Source of the DNA: CBDUUP01 sp965370435
GTDB taxonomy: Bacteria > Chloroflexota > Anaerolineae > Anaerolineales > UBA11579
DNA: 9,447 nt
Assembly: GCA_965370435.1 (NCBI GenBank)
Contig: CBDUUP010000160.1
Span: forward strand, 1-9,447
Reading direction: 5' to 3'
The notes under the pieces are model-generated. The model saw only the letters and a program-made list of their open reading frames with translations. It ran no database searches and had not been told where the DNA came from. Position numbers and translations under genes: made by a program. Below, piece after piece: positions 1 to 7,150 of the stretch (positions are counted from its first letter, which is position 1; every line of letters begins with the position of its first letter).

Positions 1-1
1 G

Positions 2-886
2 GCATTTATTGTCCTGGCTGCAGGAATGAGCCTATTGTTTGCCCTCAGTCCCATTTTCCATTTGATTTCCTATCTGCTTCTTTTCGCATTGATTGTGCTC
101 AACGAACGCTATATAGCCCGCCCGCGGACGGACTACTTGCCGATTCAGGCCCGAGTCGAGGGCGGCGGCATAAAACGCGGCCTCACCCCTCCCGAAGCTG
201 CGTTGCTTCTAGGAAAATCATACCCATTTATCCTAACTTTGATTCTTTTCGAGATGCTTCACAAAGGGATTCTCCAAATCCTTCACGCCCTCCCGTTCAC
301 CGTGCGGATGGATGATACCTTTGAGTTAGATGACTCACACCACAACCCCGATTCACGCGCCGCCCACTGGCGACTTACAGCCCAAGCAAAAGCAGTCCTC
401 ATCCACAAATACGAAGAGCCTTTCCTGGAGTTGTTATCAAGAAACCACCTTGCTCCCGCGCAGGAAATTGATTTCACCCTGGCGATGAAAGCATTACTCC
501 GCCACGTTGCCCATCGGACGCGTGGTTTTAATCTCCCTGCAAGTCAAGAATACTACCAACAGATCGTCAACCGCGCGCCTCTTGAACTTCGTCACGGAGA
601 CGCCCTCATCATCGAGCGAGAACAAGTGCTCATGGTGAATTACCTTTGGGCGCTAATGAATGAGAGATTTGAGTCAATATTTGATGCTTCCCCCACACCT
701 TTCATGCCCAAATGGCTGCGTTCCACAGGAGAAGTTGAGTCATTTTCAAAATGGGTGAAAACACTCCAAACCAATTTGCAGCCAGCCATCAAAACAGAAC
801 TCCTGCAATTCCGCCCTCAACACGGCCCTGACCGAATTGTGGTCGAGTTCATGGCCGCGCTAACTGAAACCGGGGATGAGATTTAA
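2..886 (+). CDS. DUF2207-like membrane protein, 5'-truncated, no Cys tail
   Basis: The reading frame is open to the left window edge, so the N-terminus lies outside; the Met at 26 is probably internal. What remains starts with a hydrophobic membrane segment (about the first 35 residues), then a cytosolic part. The stretch YLPIQARVEGGGIKRGLTPPEA, followed by a leucine-rich helix ending MLHKGIL, matches YLPPKIRIEGHGIKRGLTAIEA...LFAVIKKDA in the two tailed membrane proteins of the central operon. A later part (YEEPFLELL, then RGFNLPASQEYYQQIV) matches YEKSFIEAF and KGFSRRDTVKYYKEIM there. It is therefore a third, more divergent paralogue. It ends in ...LTETGDEI, without the Gly-rich linker or Cys-Ala tail. 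Its stop (884-886) overlaps the stop of the convergent radical-SAM-like gene. Membership of the DUF2207-like group rests on topology and the GLT-x2-EA motif. Function is unknown. Confidence 0.8.
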   Translation, partial: AFIVLAAGMSLLFALSPIFHLISYLLLFALIVLNERYIARPRTDYLPIQARVEGGGIKRGLTPPEAALLLGKSYPFILTLILFEMLHKGILQILHALPFTVRMDDTFELDDSHHNPDSRAAHWRLTAQAKAVLIHKYEEPFLELLSRNHLAPAQEIDFTLAMKALLRHVAHRTRGFNLPASQEYYQQIVNRAPLELRHGDALIIEREQVLMVNYLWALMNERFESIFDASPTPFMPKWLRSTGEVESFSKWVKTLQTNLQPAIKTELLQFRPQHGPDRIVVEFMAALTETGDEI

Positions 887-2061
887 CTCGCCGCGCCCCA
901 GATTTTCTCCCAGGCATCCGTCAGGAAATTCCCCAGAACCTTATTGATACCTTGAGCGGGGAGTACATCCCCATCCGGTTCGACATACAGCCAGGCTCGC
1001 CCCGCGCTGGCCGGGAGGGGGTCTTCCTCCTCTTCCAGTTCCAGCCTCACCGGGTTGACCGAAGAATAGGGTACCGGCAAATCCCAGATCAGAGCCATAT
1101 CCAGATCAGCCGCATCTTCACGCGCCTCCTGGAGCTCTTCGTTGAGCGACGAATCGCTAGCGCTTAGCGAGATTTCAGTCACCCCCGCCTCTGCCAGTCT
1201 GGTTAGCAATTGGTTGGCCTGCCCAGCGTTATTGGGAGTGATGGTCAAATGTACGGCGACGTAAATATCCGCTTCGAGCACATCGGCCCAATAGCTGAAC
1301 CCGGCCAAGGTTTCCCAGGATTTCTCATCATCCGGCCGCAAAATGATTAACAAGTGATCCAACCCAGATTGCAGAAGAGCGTCGAAATATTCCGTGTCTC
1401 CCAAACGGAGGCCATCAGTGAGCAGCCCGGTGACCTGGCCGTTTGCCTCCGCGTGAGTGATTAGCTCAACCAGATCATCACGCAACGTAGGTTCCCCGCC
1501 GGTAAAGATAACGTGCGGGATGCCCACCTCGAAAGCTTTATCCAGGACGCTCTTCCATTCATCTGTGGTCAGCTCGCGGTCAACTCGCTTTGTTGGGGCG
1601 TCTTCCTGCGTCGCCCCCTCCGGCAGCCGGTAAGTCAGCGCGCAGTCCAGGCGGTAGGGTGCGGATATGTCTCCGCTATAGGGCTCTTGGCGTTCCAAAT
1701 CCAGGTAGGTGACCGGATCGAGATCGGGGACGTTGAAGATCGCCTCGATGCGTCCCACAAATTCATCGTAATCCAACTGCGCCTGCTCACTGCTGATTCG
1801 GTAGCGCGAAGCAATCGTCCGGGCAACCTCATCTCTGGGTGTTTCTTGTACCAGATGGTAAGCATATTCCGTCGCCGTCTGATTGAGATGCAGCACCGTG
1901 GCCGCATTGATTATTAGCACTCCGCGCCCATCCGCCTCGATCCGCAGGTGCAGCCGGTAATTGAGCGGGTCTTCGGGCGGCGCTTGATAATGATAAAAAC
2001 CTGGCGCTAAGGGCTTGGTCGGTTCGAATAAGTTTTGTATGGCTTGAAGAATGTTGGTCAT
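883..2061 (-). CDS. PqqD-like + cysteine-less radical SAM/SPASM-like protein
   Basis: 392 residues from the ATG at 2061. A TTG 12 bp upstream is in frame, but it forms part of the GGAG that serves as ribosome binding site for the ATG, so the ATG is preferred. Residues about 45-110 resemble PqqD/RRE peptide-binding domains (HLNQTATEYAYHLVQ..., then a winged-helix-like IASRYRISSEQAQLDYDEFV). Residues about 134-330 follow the radical SAM layout: APYRLDCALTYR in the place of the first strand, then ELTTDEWKSVLDKA and the SAM-binding FTGGEPTLR (GGEP at 188-191). The C-terminus (WLYVEPDGDVLPAQG...LGNFLTDAWEKIW) looks like the SPASM end. The CxxxCxxC motif is absent: LTYR is followed by LPEGAT, and the only Cys in the protein is C140, upstream of that site. 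The SPASM cysteines are also gone. It should not bind a 4Fe-4S cluster and is probably a binding or scaffolding protein. It is the last gene of the minus-strand run, 38 nt after the lipoprotein gene. Confidence 0.82.
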   Translation of the reverse strand: MTNILQAIQNLFEPTKPLAPGFYHYQAPPEDPLNYRLHLRIEADGRGVLIINAATVLHLNQTATEYAYHLVQETPRDEVARTIASRYRISSEQAQLDYDEFVGRIEAIFNVPDLDPVTYLDLERQEPYSGDISAPYRLDCALTYRLPEGATQEDAPTKRVDRELTTDEWKSVLDKAFEVGIPHVIFTGGEPTLRDDLVELITHAEANGQVTGLLTDGLRLGDTEYFDALLQSGLDHLLIILRPDDEKSWETLAGFSYWADVLEADIYVAVHLTITPNNAGQANQLLTRLAEAGVTEISLSASDSSLNEELQEAREDAADLDMALIWDLPVPYSSVNPVRLELEEEEDPLPASAGRAWLYVEPDGDVLPAQGINKVLGNFLTDAWEKIWGAAS

Positions 2062-2099
2062 GGGAGACTCCAATAAGGTAGCAAAATGAGATTAATTAG

Positions 2100-2891
2100 T
2101 TAATTTGTCACTTCAAAATAACCTTGTGCATAGTTTCCGCTTGAACCAGTGACGACGAGAATATAGACTCCCGTATCCCAAGATGAAAAAACATGGAAGG
2201 CCCAATGAACTTCTCCGTTTGCATTGGCAGTTCTGGTGCTTAATCTGGCAACAAAATTTCCGTTGCTCGCAGACCTTACTTCCATGACAAGTTCTTCGTT
2301 TGGTAAAAAATTCCTAATTGTGACCTGGCGAGTTTCGCCTGCCTTTGCAGAATAAGGCACAATAAGTACAAGAGGCGGTGGTATTGATGGTATTGGAGTG
2401 GATGGAGATTCGATGTCAGGGAGATCGCTCACCGAACCTGTTAGCTCAATTGAGTTTATGGCTACCCACCCCTGAAGATTGAAGGCTAATTTGACCATTG
2501 CCCAAAATTCATCTGTAGACCTTCCAACCACGTCTAATTCTGTTCCCTTGGTGACATTAGCAATTTCCGGATAATTTGTTGCTGGTCCTGAACGCACAAT
2601 AGCATAGTCAACAATCACGACAGCATAGAAAGTTGGAGTTGGTGTGCTTGTAAGCGTCGAAGTATATGTAGGGGTGAGTGTGTTCGTAGGGGTAAATGTA
2701 AGCGTAAAAGTTGAAGTCGAGGTGGCTGTGAGAGTCGGTGGCAATGTTAAGCTGGCTGTTATGGTTGATTGGGCAGATTCCGGAATCTCAATATCTTTTT
2801 CGCCGCAGGCAGATAGTGTGAAAAATAAAAGAATTGTAATAATCAGAAAAAGCCACAATTTTTGCCGTTGTTGTTTTTTAATAATATCCAT
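2100..2891 (-). CDS. SH3-domain lipoprotein with Thr/Pro linker (copy 2)
   Basis: 263 residues from the ATG at 2891, preferred because the hydrophobic signal follows directly and a weak AAAGTGA lies upstream; an in-frame ATG at 2921 would add 10 residues and has no visible ribosome binding site. The signal is lysine/arginine-rich, then a leucine-rich core ending in the lipobox LSAC-G (Cys 29), so export and lipid anchoring are expected. A Thr/Ser/Pro linker follows (about 39-88), then a bacterial SH3 domain (about 89-150: YAVVIVDYAIVRSGPATNY ... GWVAINSIEL), a short PSTPIPSIPPP linker, and a C-terminal beta-rich, Ig-like domain (about 175-263). The layout matches the preceding lipoprotein gene, so the two are diverged paralogues. 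SH3b domains often bind cell-wall or protein ligands; the ligand here is unknown. The linker may be O-glycosylated, as a guess from composition. Confidence 0.85.
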   Translation of the reverse strand: MDIIKKQQRQKLWLFLIITILLFFTLSACGEKDIEIPESAQSTITASLTLPPTLTATSTSTFTLTFTPTNTLTPTYTSTLTSTPTPTFYAVVIVDYAIVRSGPATNYPEIANVTKGTELDVVGRSTDEFWAMVKLAFNLQGWVAINSIELTGSVSDLPDIESPSTPIPSIPPPLVLIVPYSAKAGETRQVTIRNFLPNEELVMEVRSASNGNFVARLSTRTANANGEVHWAFHVFSSWDTGVYILVVTGSSGNYAQGYFEVTN

Positions 2892-2923
2892 TTTTAGTGT
2901 CACTTTAAACACAGTCTTCATTT

Positions 2924-3658
2924 TTATGGGAAAATGATTTGGATTTGAGCAAATGACCCATATTCACCGATCACAGTGACTATCAGGGTTGTACCAGAAA
3001 AAGCCTTAGTAGATAATTTTTGGAGGGAATAAATACCATTAGCGTTTGCTTTAGCATTGAATGATCCCTTCTTGCCATTGGAAGCAAGCTTGACTTGGAT
3101 GGGTTCGTAAGGTTTTAAGTTTCGTGCAACTACATAGCAATAATCTCCAATATATTGAACCGAGATATAGGGAGTCGGCGTGGGGGTAAGTGTTGGTATG
3201 GGCGTTGGTGGGGTATCATATTCTCGCAAACCATCTAGGTTGAGAGAAAATTCAACTTCTTCTGTATCAATCCATCCGTATTGTCGGGATGATATTTCAA
3301 CCACCAGCCACTCGCTTTCACTATCACGGCCCAAAACAACCAGTTCAATCCCTTGCGCATTGTAATATTGAATTAGAACTGTGTAGACTAAACCTGGTCC
3401 AGAGCGAATTCTGGCTGTTTCACTCGTTATCACCGCCCTCGGTAATGGTGTTGGCGTCAAGGTGGCCGTATTTGTAAACGTTAATGTTGGCGTGAAGGTT
3501 GAGGTCGGCGTTAGGGTGGCCGTTAGGGAGGGTGTAATAGTGCTCGTGTTTGTAACTGTAGAAGTGAGGGTCGCCGTCTCTGTCGGTTCAGGAGTCGGCG
3601 AACTGCATCCCCCCAGGAAAATCGTGCAAACGATGACGAAGCCAAATAATTTTTTCAT
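2924..3658 (-). CDS. SH3-domain lipoprotein with Thr/Pro linker (copy 1)
   Basis: 244 residues from the ATG at 3658. AAGGA lies 4 nt upstream, and the start is 7 nt after the stop of the tailed membrane-protein gene, so translation is probably coupled. The open frame continues upstream to 3868, but that part overlaps the preceding gene and is not credible. Signal peptide MKKLFGFVIVCTIFLGGC ends in the lipobox LGGC (Cys 18). Then comes a Thr/Pro-rich linker (about 20-73), an SH3 domain (about 75-137: AVITSETARIRSGPGLVY ... YGWIDTEEVEF), a second PTPIPTLTPTPTP linker and a C-terminal beta-rich domain (about 165-244) shared in outline with the next gene. It should be anchored on the outer face of the cytoplasmic membrane, on the same side as the large beta domains of the tailed membrane proteins. 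This gene type is part of the duplicated unit, since its first codons recur in the scar at 5397-5446. Confidence 0.87.
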   Translation of the reverse strand: MKKLFGFVIVCTIFLGGCSSPTPEPTETATLTSTVTNTSTITPSLTATLTPTSTFTPTLTFTNTATLTPTPLPRAVITSETARIRSGPGLVYTVLIQYYNAQGIELVVLGRDSESEWLVVEISSRQYGWIDTEEVEFSLNLDGLREYDTPPTPIPTLTPTPTPYISVQYIGDYCYVVARNLKPYEPIQVKLASNGKKGSFNAKANANGIYSLQKLSTKAFSGTTLIVTVIGEYGSFAQIQIIFP

Positions 3659-3665
3659 AATGTCC

Positions 3666-5354
3666 TTATCTACCTCCACCCGCGCAAGCGCACGCGCACC
3701 CCGCACAGGCACAGGCGCATGCACATGTCCCCCCTCCCCCTCCTGGGGTTCTCCAGCCGCCGGCGCCGCTAGCCCCTTTGCTCCCGCTGGATGACTTGGG
3801 GAGTGGATTGGTTTTATTGGTGATGCCGATGGTGAATTCGTGGATGCTCCCGAGTACGCCCCCCGCAAACGATTCTACACCCAACGCCACCGAGGCCGCA
3901 AAGTCCGAGCCGGGCAGGTGAGGCAAGGATGTCGGTGTCTTGCCGGTTGATCCCGAAGAAGGCCTGGAAGTTGATCTCGCGCCTCTATACCCTGGATCGT
4001 ACCGGCTCCACCATCTGGGCACGACCACCGGCTGGTTGCGGAATAAATCTCGGGTGCGGTCATCAAAATCTCTATCCAGCATGATCCATTCCAGAACCTC
4101 GTCGAACGTGGCGCTCTTTATGTCCGGCGTTTCCGCCGCTTCCACTTGCGCCCAGGCTTTGCGCATGATTTTCTTATAGTATTTGGCCGTATCCTTCCGG
4201 CTGAACCCTTTCATCTTTTTGGAGACGCTTCTGATCAGCTTGACCATCGTTGTTTGTAAGAATCTCCGCCGCTTCAGGCCTTTCTTTTTATAAGCTTCAA
4301 TGAATTTCTTCTCGTATGCGCGAATTTTTTTGGGTTGCGGCGAAATCGCCTCAATCTCTAGGGGTTCCCGTTTGGTCACCGTGGCTGAACCTTTCTTGAG
4401 GACTGCGAAAAGTATCATCGTCAGTATCTGATCCAAGGGCCGTTCCATCACCACCGCTGCCTCTATCGCGGTGAGACCGCGCTTGACCCCATGTCCCTCG
4501 ATCCGGATTTTGGGCGGCAGGTACTGCATTTTTCGGCGGCGGCCGGCCATGAGTATCATCGCTGGGACGCCGATCAGGACCGTGACAATAGTCCCAAAAA
4601 CTAATACCTCATTAATTGCATCTTTTGAAATATTAAGCCTTTGCATGATGGTTGGGCTGCTGATTGTATTCTTAGGGACATATTTGGCCGGGAAGGAAGC
4701 GCCGAATCTGTATTGAGTGTAGCCATTGGCGTTTTCGTTGGTCCAGGAATAGGTAATCCGGCCCTCGCTGTCGTGCCCCGCAATTGGTGCGCTGGGGAAA
4801 CCAAAAGACGAACTGTGCCAGCGAGGTTCATTCGGCTGCACGCCGGGAGGCAGGTGATAAATCACAGTGAGAGACGTTATGCCATAGACATATTCACTGT
4901 CGAACCATGAAGTGTAAAACTTGGCGCTGGCGTACTCGTCCCCTAAATCATCCGTGAAGAGAACTCCCCGAATATCTCGGATTGTGACAGTCACATGACC
5001 CGTGGCTCCCGGGCGGATGGCGTTGTTTCCCAGGCCCACGGCGACTCCCGGTGAGACGTAAGGGGAATGTTCGATAATGTTTATGTTGTGGTTATCAACA
5101 CTGGCAGTTACATTGCTTAAACTAAAATTACTGTTGGGTATCCCAACGTCAACCCACTCCATGCGATCAGCAAAAGTGTCGTTGTAGAAAAAAAACATAT
5201 ATTTCAGTGTCAGCGTGCCGTCTTCGTTCCAGTATACGTCAATGATCTCCTGGTCCAGACGGAAGTAGTATATTTGCGCCAGCGCGCTGCTGGTGGTGAG
5301 GATGAGCAAGACGAGGGCGAAGAGAAAGCTAGTCGCGCGTTTTTTCAAGGTCAT
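3666..5354 (-). CDS. DUF2207-like membrane protein with Cys-Ala tail (copy B)
   Basis: 562 residues from the ATG at 5354. The frame is open up to 5513, but that region is the scar and the end of the neighbouring gene, and the signal peptide begins at the chosen Met. Order of parts: signal peptide MTLKKRATSFLFALVLLIL...ALA (cleavage near 26); extracytoplasmic beta-rich domain (about 27-235, including QEIIDVYWNEDGTLTLKY); one TM helix (about 246-271) followed by GRRRK, which sets the C-terminal half inside; a cytosolic helical/winged-helix-like domain (IRIEGHGVKRGLTAIEAAVV and KKMKGFSRKDTAKYYKKIM); a Ser/Gly/Pro-rich linker; and a final (CA)4-G-(CA)3-GGGR tail with seven cysteines. It is a close paralogue of the gene at 5453-7117. 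The upstream ribosome binding site is poor (AGGA directly before ATG), so it may depend on coupling with the 29-codon scar ORF whose stop lies 2 nt before. Function unknown; metal binding or tail modification is conceivable. Confidence 0.88.
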   Translation of the reverse strand: MTLKKRATSFLFALVLLILTTSSALAQIYYFRLDQEIIDVYWNEDGTLTLKYMFFFYNDTFADRMEWVDVGIPNSNFSLSNVTASVDNHNINIIEHSPYVSPGVAVGLGNNAIRPGATGHVTVTIRDIRGVLFTDDLGDEYASAKFYTSWFDSEYVYGITSLTVIYHLPPGVQPNEPRWHSSSFGFPSAPIAGHDSEGRITYSWTNENANGYTQYRFGASFPAKYVPKNTISSPTIMQRLNISKDAINEVLVFGTIVTVLIGVPAMILMAGRRRKMQYLPPKIRIEGHGVKRGLTAIEAAVVMERPLDQILTMILFAVLKKGSATVTKREPLEIEAISPQPKKIRAYEKKFIEAYKKKGLKRRRFLQTTMVKLIRSVSKKMKGFSRKDTAKYYKKIMRKAWAQVEAAETPDIKSATFDEVLEWIMLDRDFDDRTRDLFRNQPVVVPRWWSRYDPGYRGARSTSRPSSGSTGKTPTSLPHLPGSDFAASVALGVESFAGGVLGSIHEFTIGITNKTNPLPKSSSGSKGASGAGGWRTPGGGGGTCACACACAGCACACAGGGR

Positions 5355-5356
5355 TC

Positions 5357-5446
5357 CTAATCGGGATCCAGCCAACAGATCCCTCCGGGCCGAACGCCCC
5401 CCAGGAGAAGCGAGCAAATGATGACCAAGCCCCGATATGGTTTCAT
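5357..5446 (-). pseudogene. Chimeric 29-codon scar: lipoprotein start fused to zinc-ribbon fragment
   Basis: On the minus strand an ATG at 5446 lies 6 nt after the stop of the tailed-protein gene, just as the lipoprotein ATG at 3658 lies 7 nt after its own tailed gene. The first 50 nt (5446-5397) match 3658-3609 at 38 of 50 positions and encode MKPYRGLVIICSLLLGG against MKKLFGFVIVCTIFLGG. From there 5404-5360 matches 7466-7422, inside the zinc-ribbon gene, at 40 of 45 positions; in that gene's frame it reads WGAFGPEGSVGWIPI against WGAFSPEGSPGWIPI. The two matches overlap in CTGGGGGG, a likely recombination junction. In the lipoprotein frame the ORF runs out at a TAG (5357-5359), 2 nt before the next ATG, and the lipobox Cys is replaced by Val. 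It is a relic of two genes. It may still be translated as a coupling peptide. Confidence 0.72.
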
Positions 5447-5452
5447 AGTGGC

Positions 5453-7117
5453 CTATCTTCCCCCACCGGCGCAAGCGCACGCGCACCCTGCGCAGGCACA
5501 GGCGCATGCGCACGAACTGCCGCCTCCTCCGCTGCTCCAGCCGCCGCCGCTCCGGCTGGTTGATTTTGGGACCGGATTGGTTTTTTTGGTGATCCCGCTG
5601 GTGAAATCGGTGATGCTCCCGATAACACCCCCCGCAAATGATTCCACCCCTCGCACCATCGAGGCCGCGAAGTCTGAGCCGGGCAGGTGAGGCAGGGAGG
5701 TGGCTGTCTTGCCAGTTGGCCCTGAGGAGGGTCTTGTAGCTGGTCTCGCGCCTCTGTACCCCGGATCATACCGCCCCCACCACATGGGCACGAACACCGG
5801 CTGGTTGCGGAACACATCCCGGGTGCGGTTGTCGAAGTCTCTATCGAGCATGGTCCATTCCATGACCTCGTCGAACTTGGCGCTCTTTACGTCTGGCGTT
5901 CCCGCCGCTTCCACTTGCGCCCAGGCTTTGCGCATGATTTCTTTATAGTACTTGACCGTATCCCTCCGGCTGAATCCTTTCATCTTTTTTGATGCGCTTT
6001 TGATCAGCTTGACCATGGTGTCTTGTAACGCCCTGCGGCGGGTTCGTCCTTTCTTCTCAAATGCTTCAATAAAACTCTTTTCGTAAGCGCGTAACTTTTT
6101 CGGCTGTGGTGATATTGCCTTGATTTCGAGGGGATCCTTTTTTATCACTTTTGCTGCGTCTTTCTTGATAACGGCGAAAAGAACCATCGTCAGGATTTTA
6201 TCCATAGACTGTTCCATCACCACCGCCGCTTCGATGGCGGTGAGGCCCCGTTTGATCCCATGCCCCTCGATTCGAATCTTGGGCGGCAGATACTGCATCT
6301 TTCGTCGTCGGCTGCTGATGATCGCCATTACCGGGAAACCGACCACGACTAAACCAATGCACCCAAAAACGAATATCCCGATTAAAGCATCTTCCGAGAT
6401 GTTGAGTCTTTGCATCATGGTGGGACTAGTTACCGTATTGCTGGGAACATAGTTGGCCGGGAAGGAAGCGCCAAATCTGTATTGCGTGTAGCCATTGGCG
6501 TTTGTATTGGTCCAGGAATAAGTGATTCTGCCCTCGCTATCATGCCCCGCAGCCGGTTCATCGGGGAAACCGGAAGGAGAACTGTGCCAGCGAGGTTCAT
6601 CCGGCTGCACACCGGGGGGTAGGTGATAAACCACGGTGATTGAAGTGATTCCATAAACAAATTCACTGTCGAACCATGAAGTGTAAAATCTGGCGCTGGC
6701 GTAATCGTCCGCTTTATCATCCGTGAAGAGGACTCCCCGAATATCTCGGATCGTGACCGTCACCTGACCTGTCGCTCCTGGACGGATTGCGTTGCTCCCC
6801 AGGCCCACGGCGACTCCCGGCGAGACGTAAGGAGAGTATTCGATATTGCCAATGTTGTGGCCATCAACGCTGGCGGTCACATTGTTCAAGCTGTAATTGC
6901 TGTTGGGAACCCCAACGTCAACCCACTCAATCGGATCGGCAAAAGTGTCGTTGTAGAATATAAATAGATACTTCAACGTTAGCGTCCCGTCTTCGTTCCA
7001 GTAAACGTCAATGATCTCCTGATCCAAGCGGAAGTAATATGTTTCCGCCAGCGCGCTGGTGGTGGTGAAAATGAGCAGGATAAGGAGGAAGAGGAAACTG
7101 GTAGTTCGTTTTTTCAT
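5453..7117 (-). CDS. DUF2207-like membrane protein with Cys-Ala tail (copy A)
   Basis: 554 residues from the ATG at 7117, with GAGGG 4 nt upstream, 33 nt after the zinc-ribbon gene. Signal peptide MKKRTTSFLFLLILLIF...ALA is probably cleaved after residue 24. Residues 25-235 form an extracytoplasmic beta-rich domain; about 244-268 is a single TM helix followed by SSRRRK, so the rest is predicted cytosolic. Residues about 275-320 (YLPPKIRIEGHGIKRGLTAIEAAVVME...LFAVIKKDA) resemble the winged-helix-like part of DUF2207 proteins. Residues 340-405 are highly charged helices and 455-535 a low-complexity Ser/Gly/Pro linker. The tail has cysteines at 536, 538, 540, 542, 545, 547 and 549, then GGGR. 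Compared with copy B, every base difference inside the tail is synonymous, so the peptide itself is under selection. Assignment to DUF2207 is by topology and motif. Function unknown. Confidence 0.88.
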   Translation of the reverse strand: MKKRTTSFLFLLILLIFTTTSALAETYYFRLDQEIIDVYWNEDGTLTLKYLFIFYNDTFADPIEWVDVGVPNSNYSLNNVTASVDGHNIGNIEYSPYVSPGVAVGLGSNAIRPGATGQVTVTIRDIRGVLFTDDKADDYASARFYTSWFDSEFVYGITSITVVYHLPPGVQPDEPRWHSSPSGFPDEPAAGHDSEGRITYSWTNTNANGYTQYRFGASFPANYVPSNTVTSPTMMQRLNISEDALIGIFVFGCIGLVVVGFPVMAIISSRRRKMQYLPPKIRIEGHGIKRGLTAIEAAVVMEQSMDKILTMVLFAVIKKDAAKVIKKDPLEIKAISPQPKKLRAYEKSFIEAFEKKGRTRRRALQDTMVKLIKSASKKMKGFSRRDTVKYYKEIMRKAWAQVEAAGTPDVKSAKFDEVMEWTMLDRDFDNRTRDVFRNQPVFVPMWWGRYDPGYRGARPATRPSSGPTGKTATSLPHLPGSDFAASMVRGVESFAGGVIGSITDFTSGITKKTNPVPKSTSRSGGGWSSGGGGSSCACACACAGCACACAGGGR

Positions 7118-7150
7118 GATACCCTCGGAGATCTGTTTAATGAATTCTAA

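Noticed and set aside
1513..1917. 134-codon plus-strand ORF inside the radical-SAM-like gene
   Set aside because: It is antisense to a well-supported coding region with clear domain motifs and has no ribosome binding site.
2062..2073. TTG start of the radical-SAM-like gene
   Set aside because: The TTG-GAG sequence includes the GGAG that is the ribosome binding site for the ATG at 2061.
2640..2780. Valine-rich plus-strand ORFs opposite the Thr/Pro linkers (also 3462-3600)
   Set aside because: They are the antisense reading of Thr-rich codons and have no start signals or domains.
3669..3725. Cys-Ala tail as a simple DNA repeat or microsatellite artefact
   Set aside because: Codons for Cys and Ala vary and differ synonymously between the two copies, so the repeat exists at protein level.
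3659..3868. N-terminal extension of lipoprotein copy 1 to 314 residues
   Set aside because: It overlaps the tail-coding end of the upstream gene in another frame and would bury the lipoprotein signal peptide at residue 71.
5355..5513. N-terminal extension of membrane protein copy B to 615 residues
   Set aside because: The Arg-rich start (MRMRLCLRRV...) is the frame-shifted Cys-Ala tail of copy A and the scar; a normal signal peptide begins at 5354.
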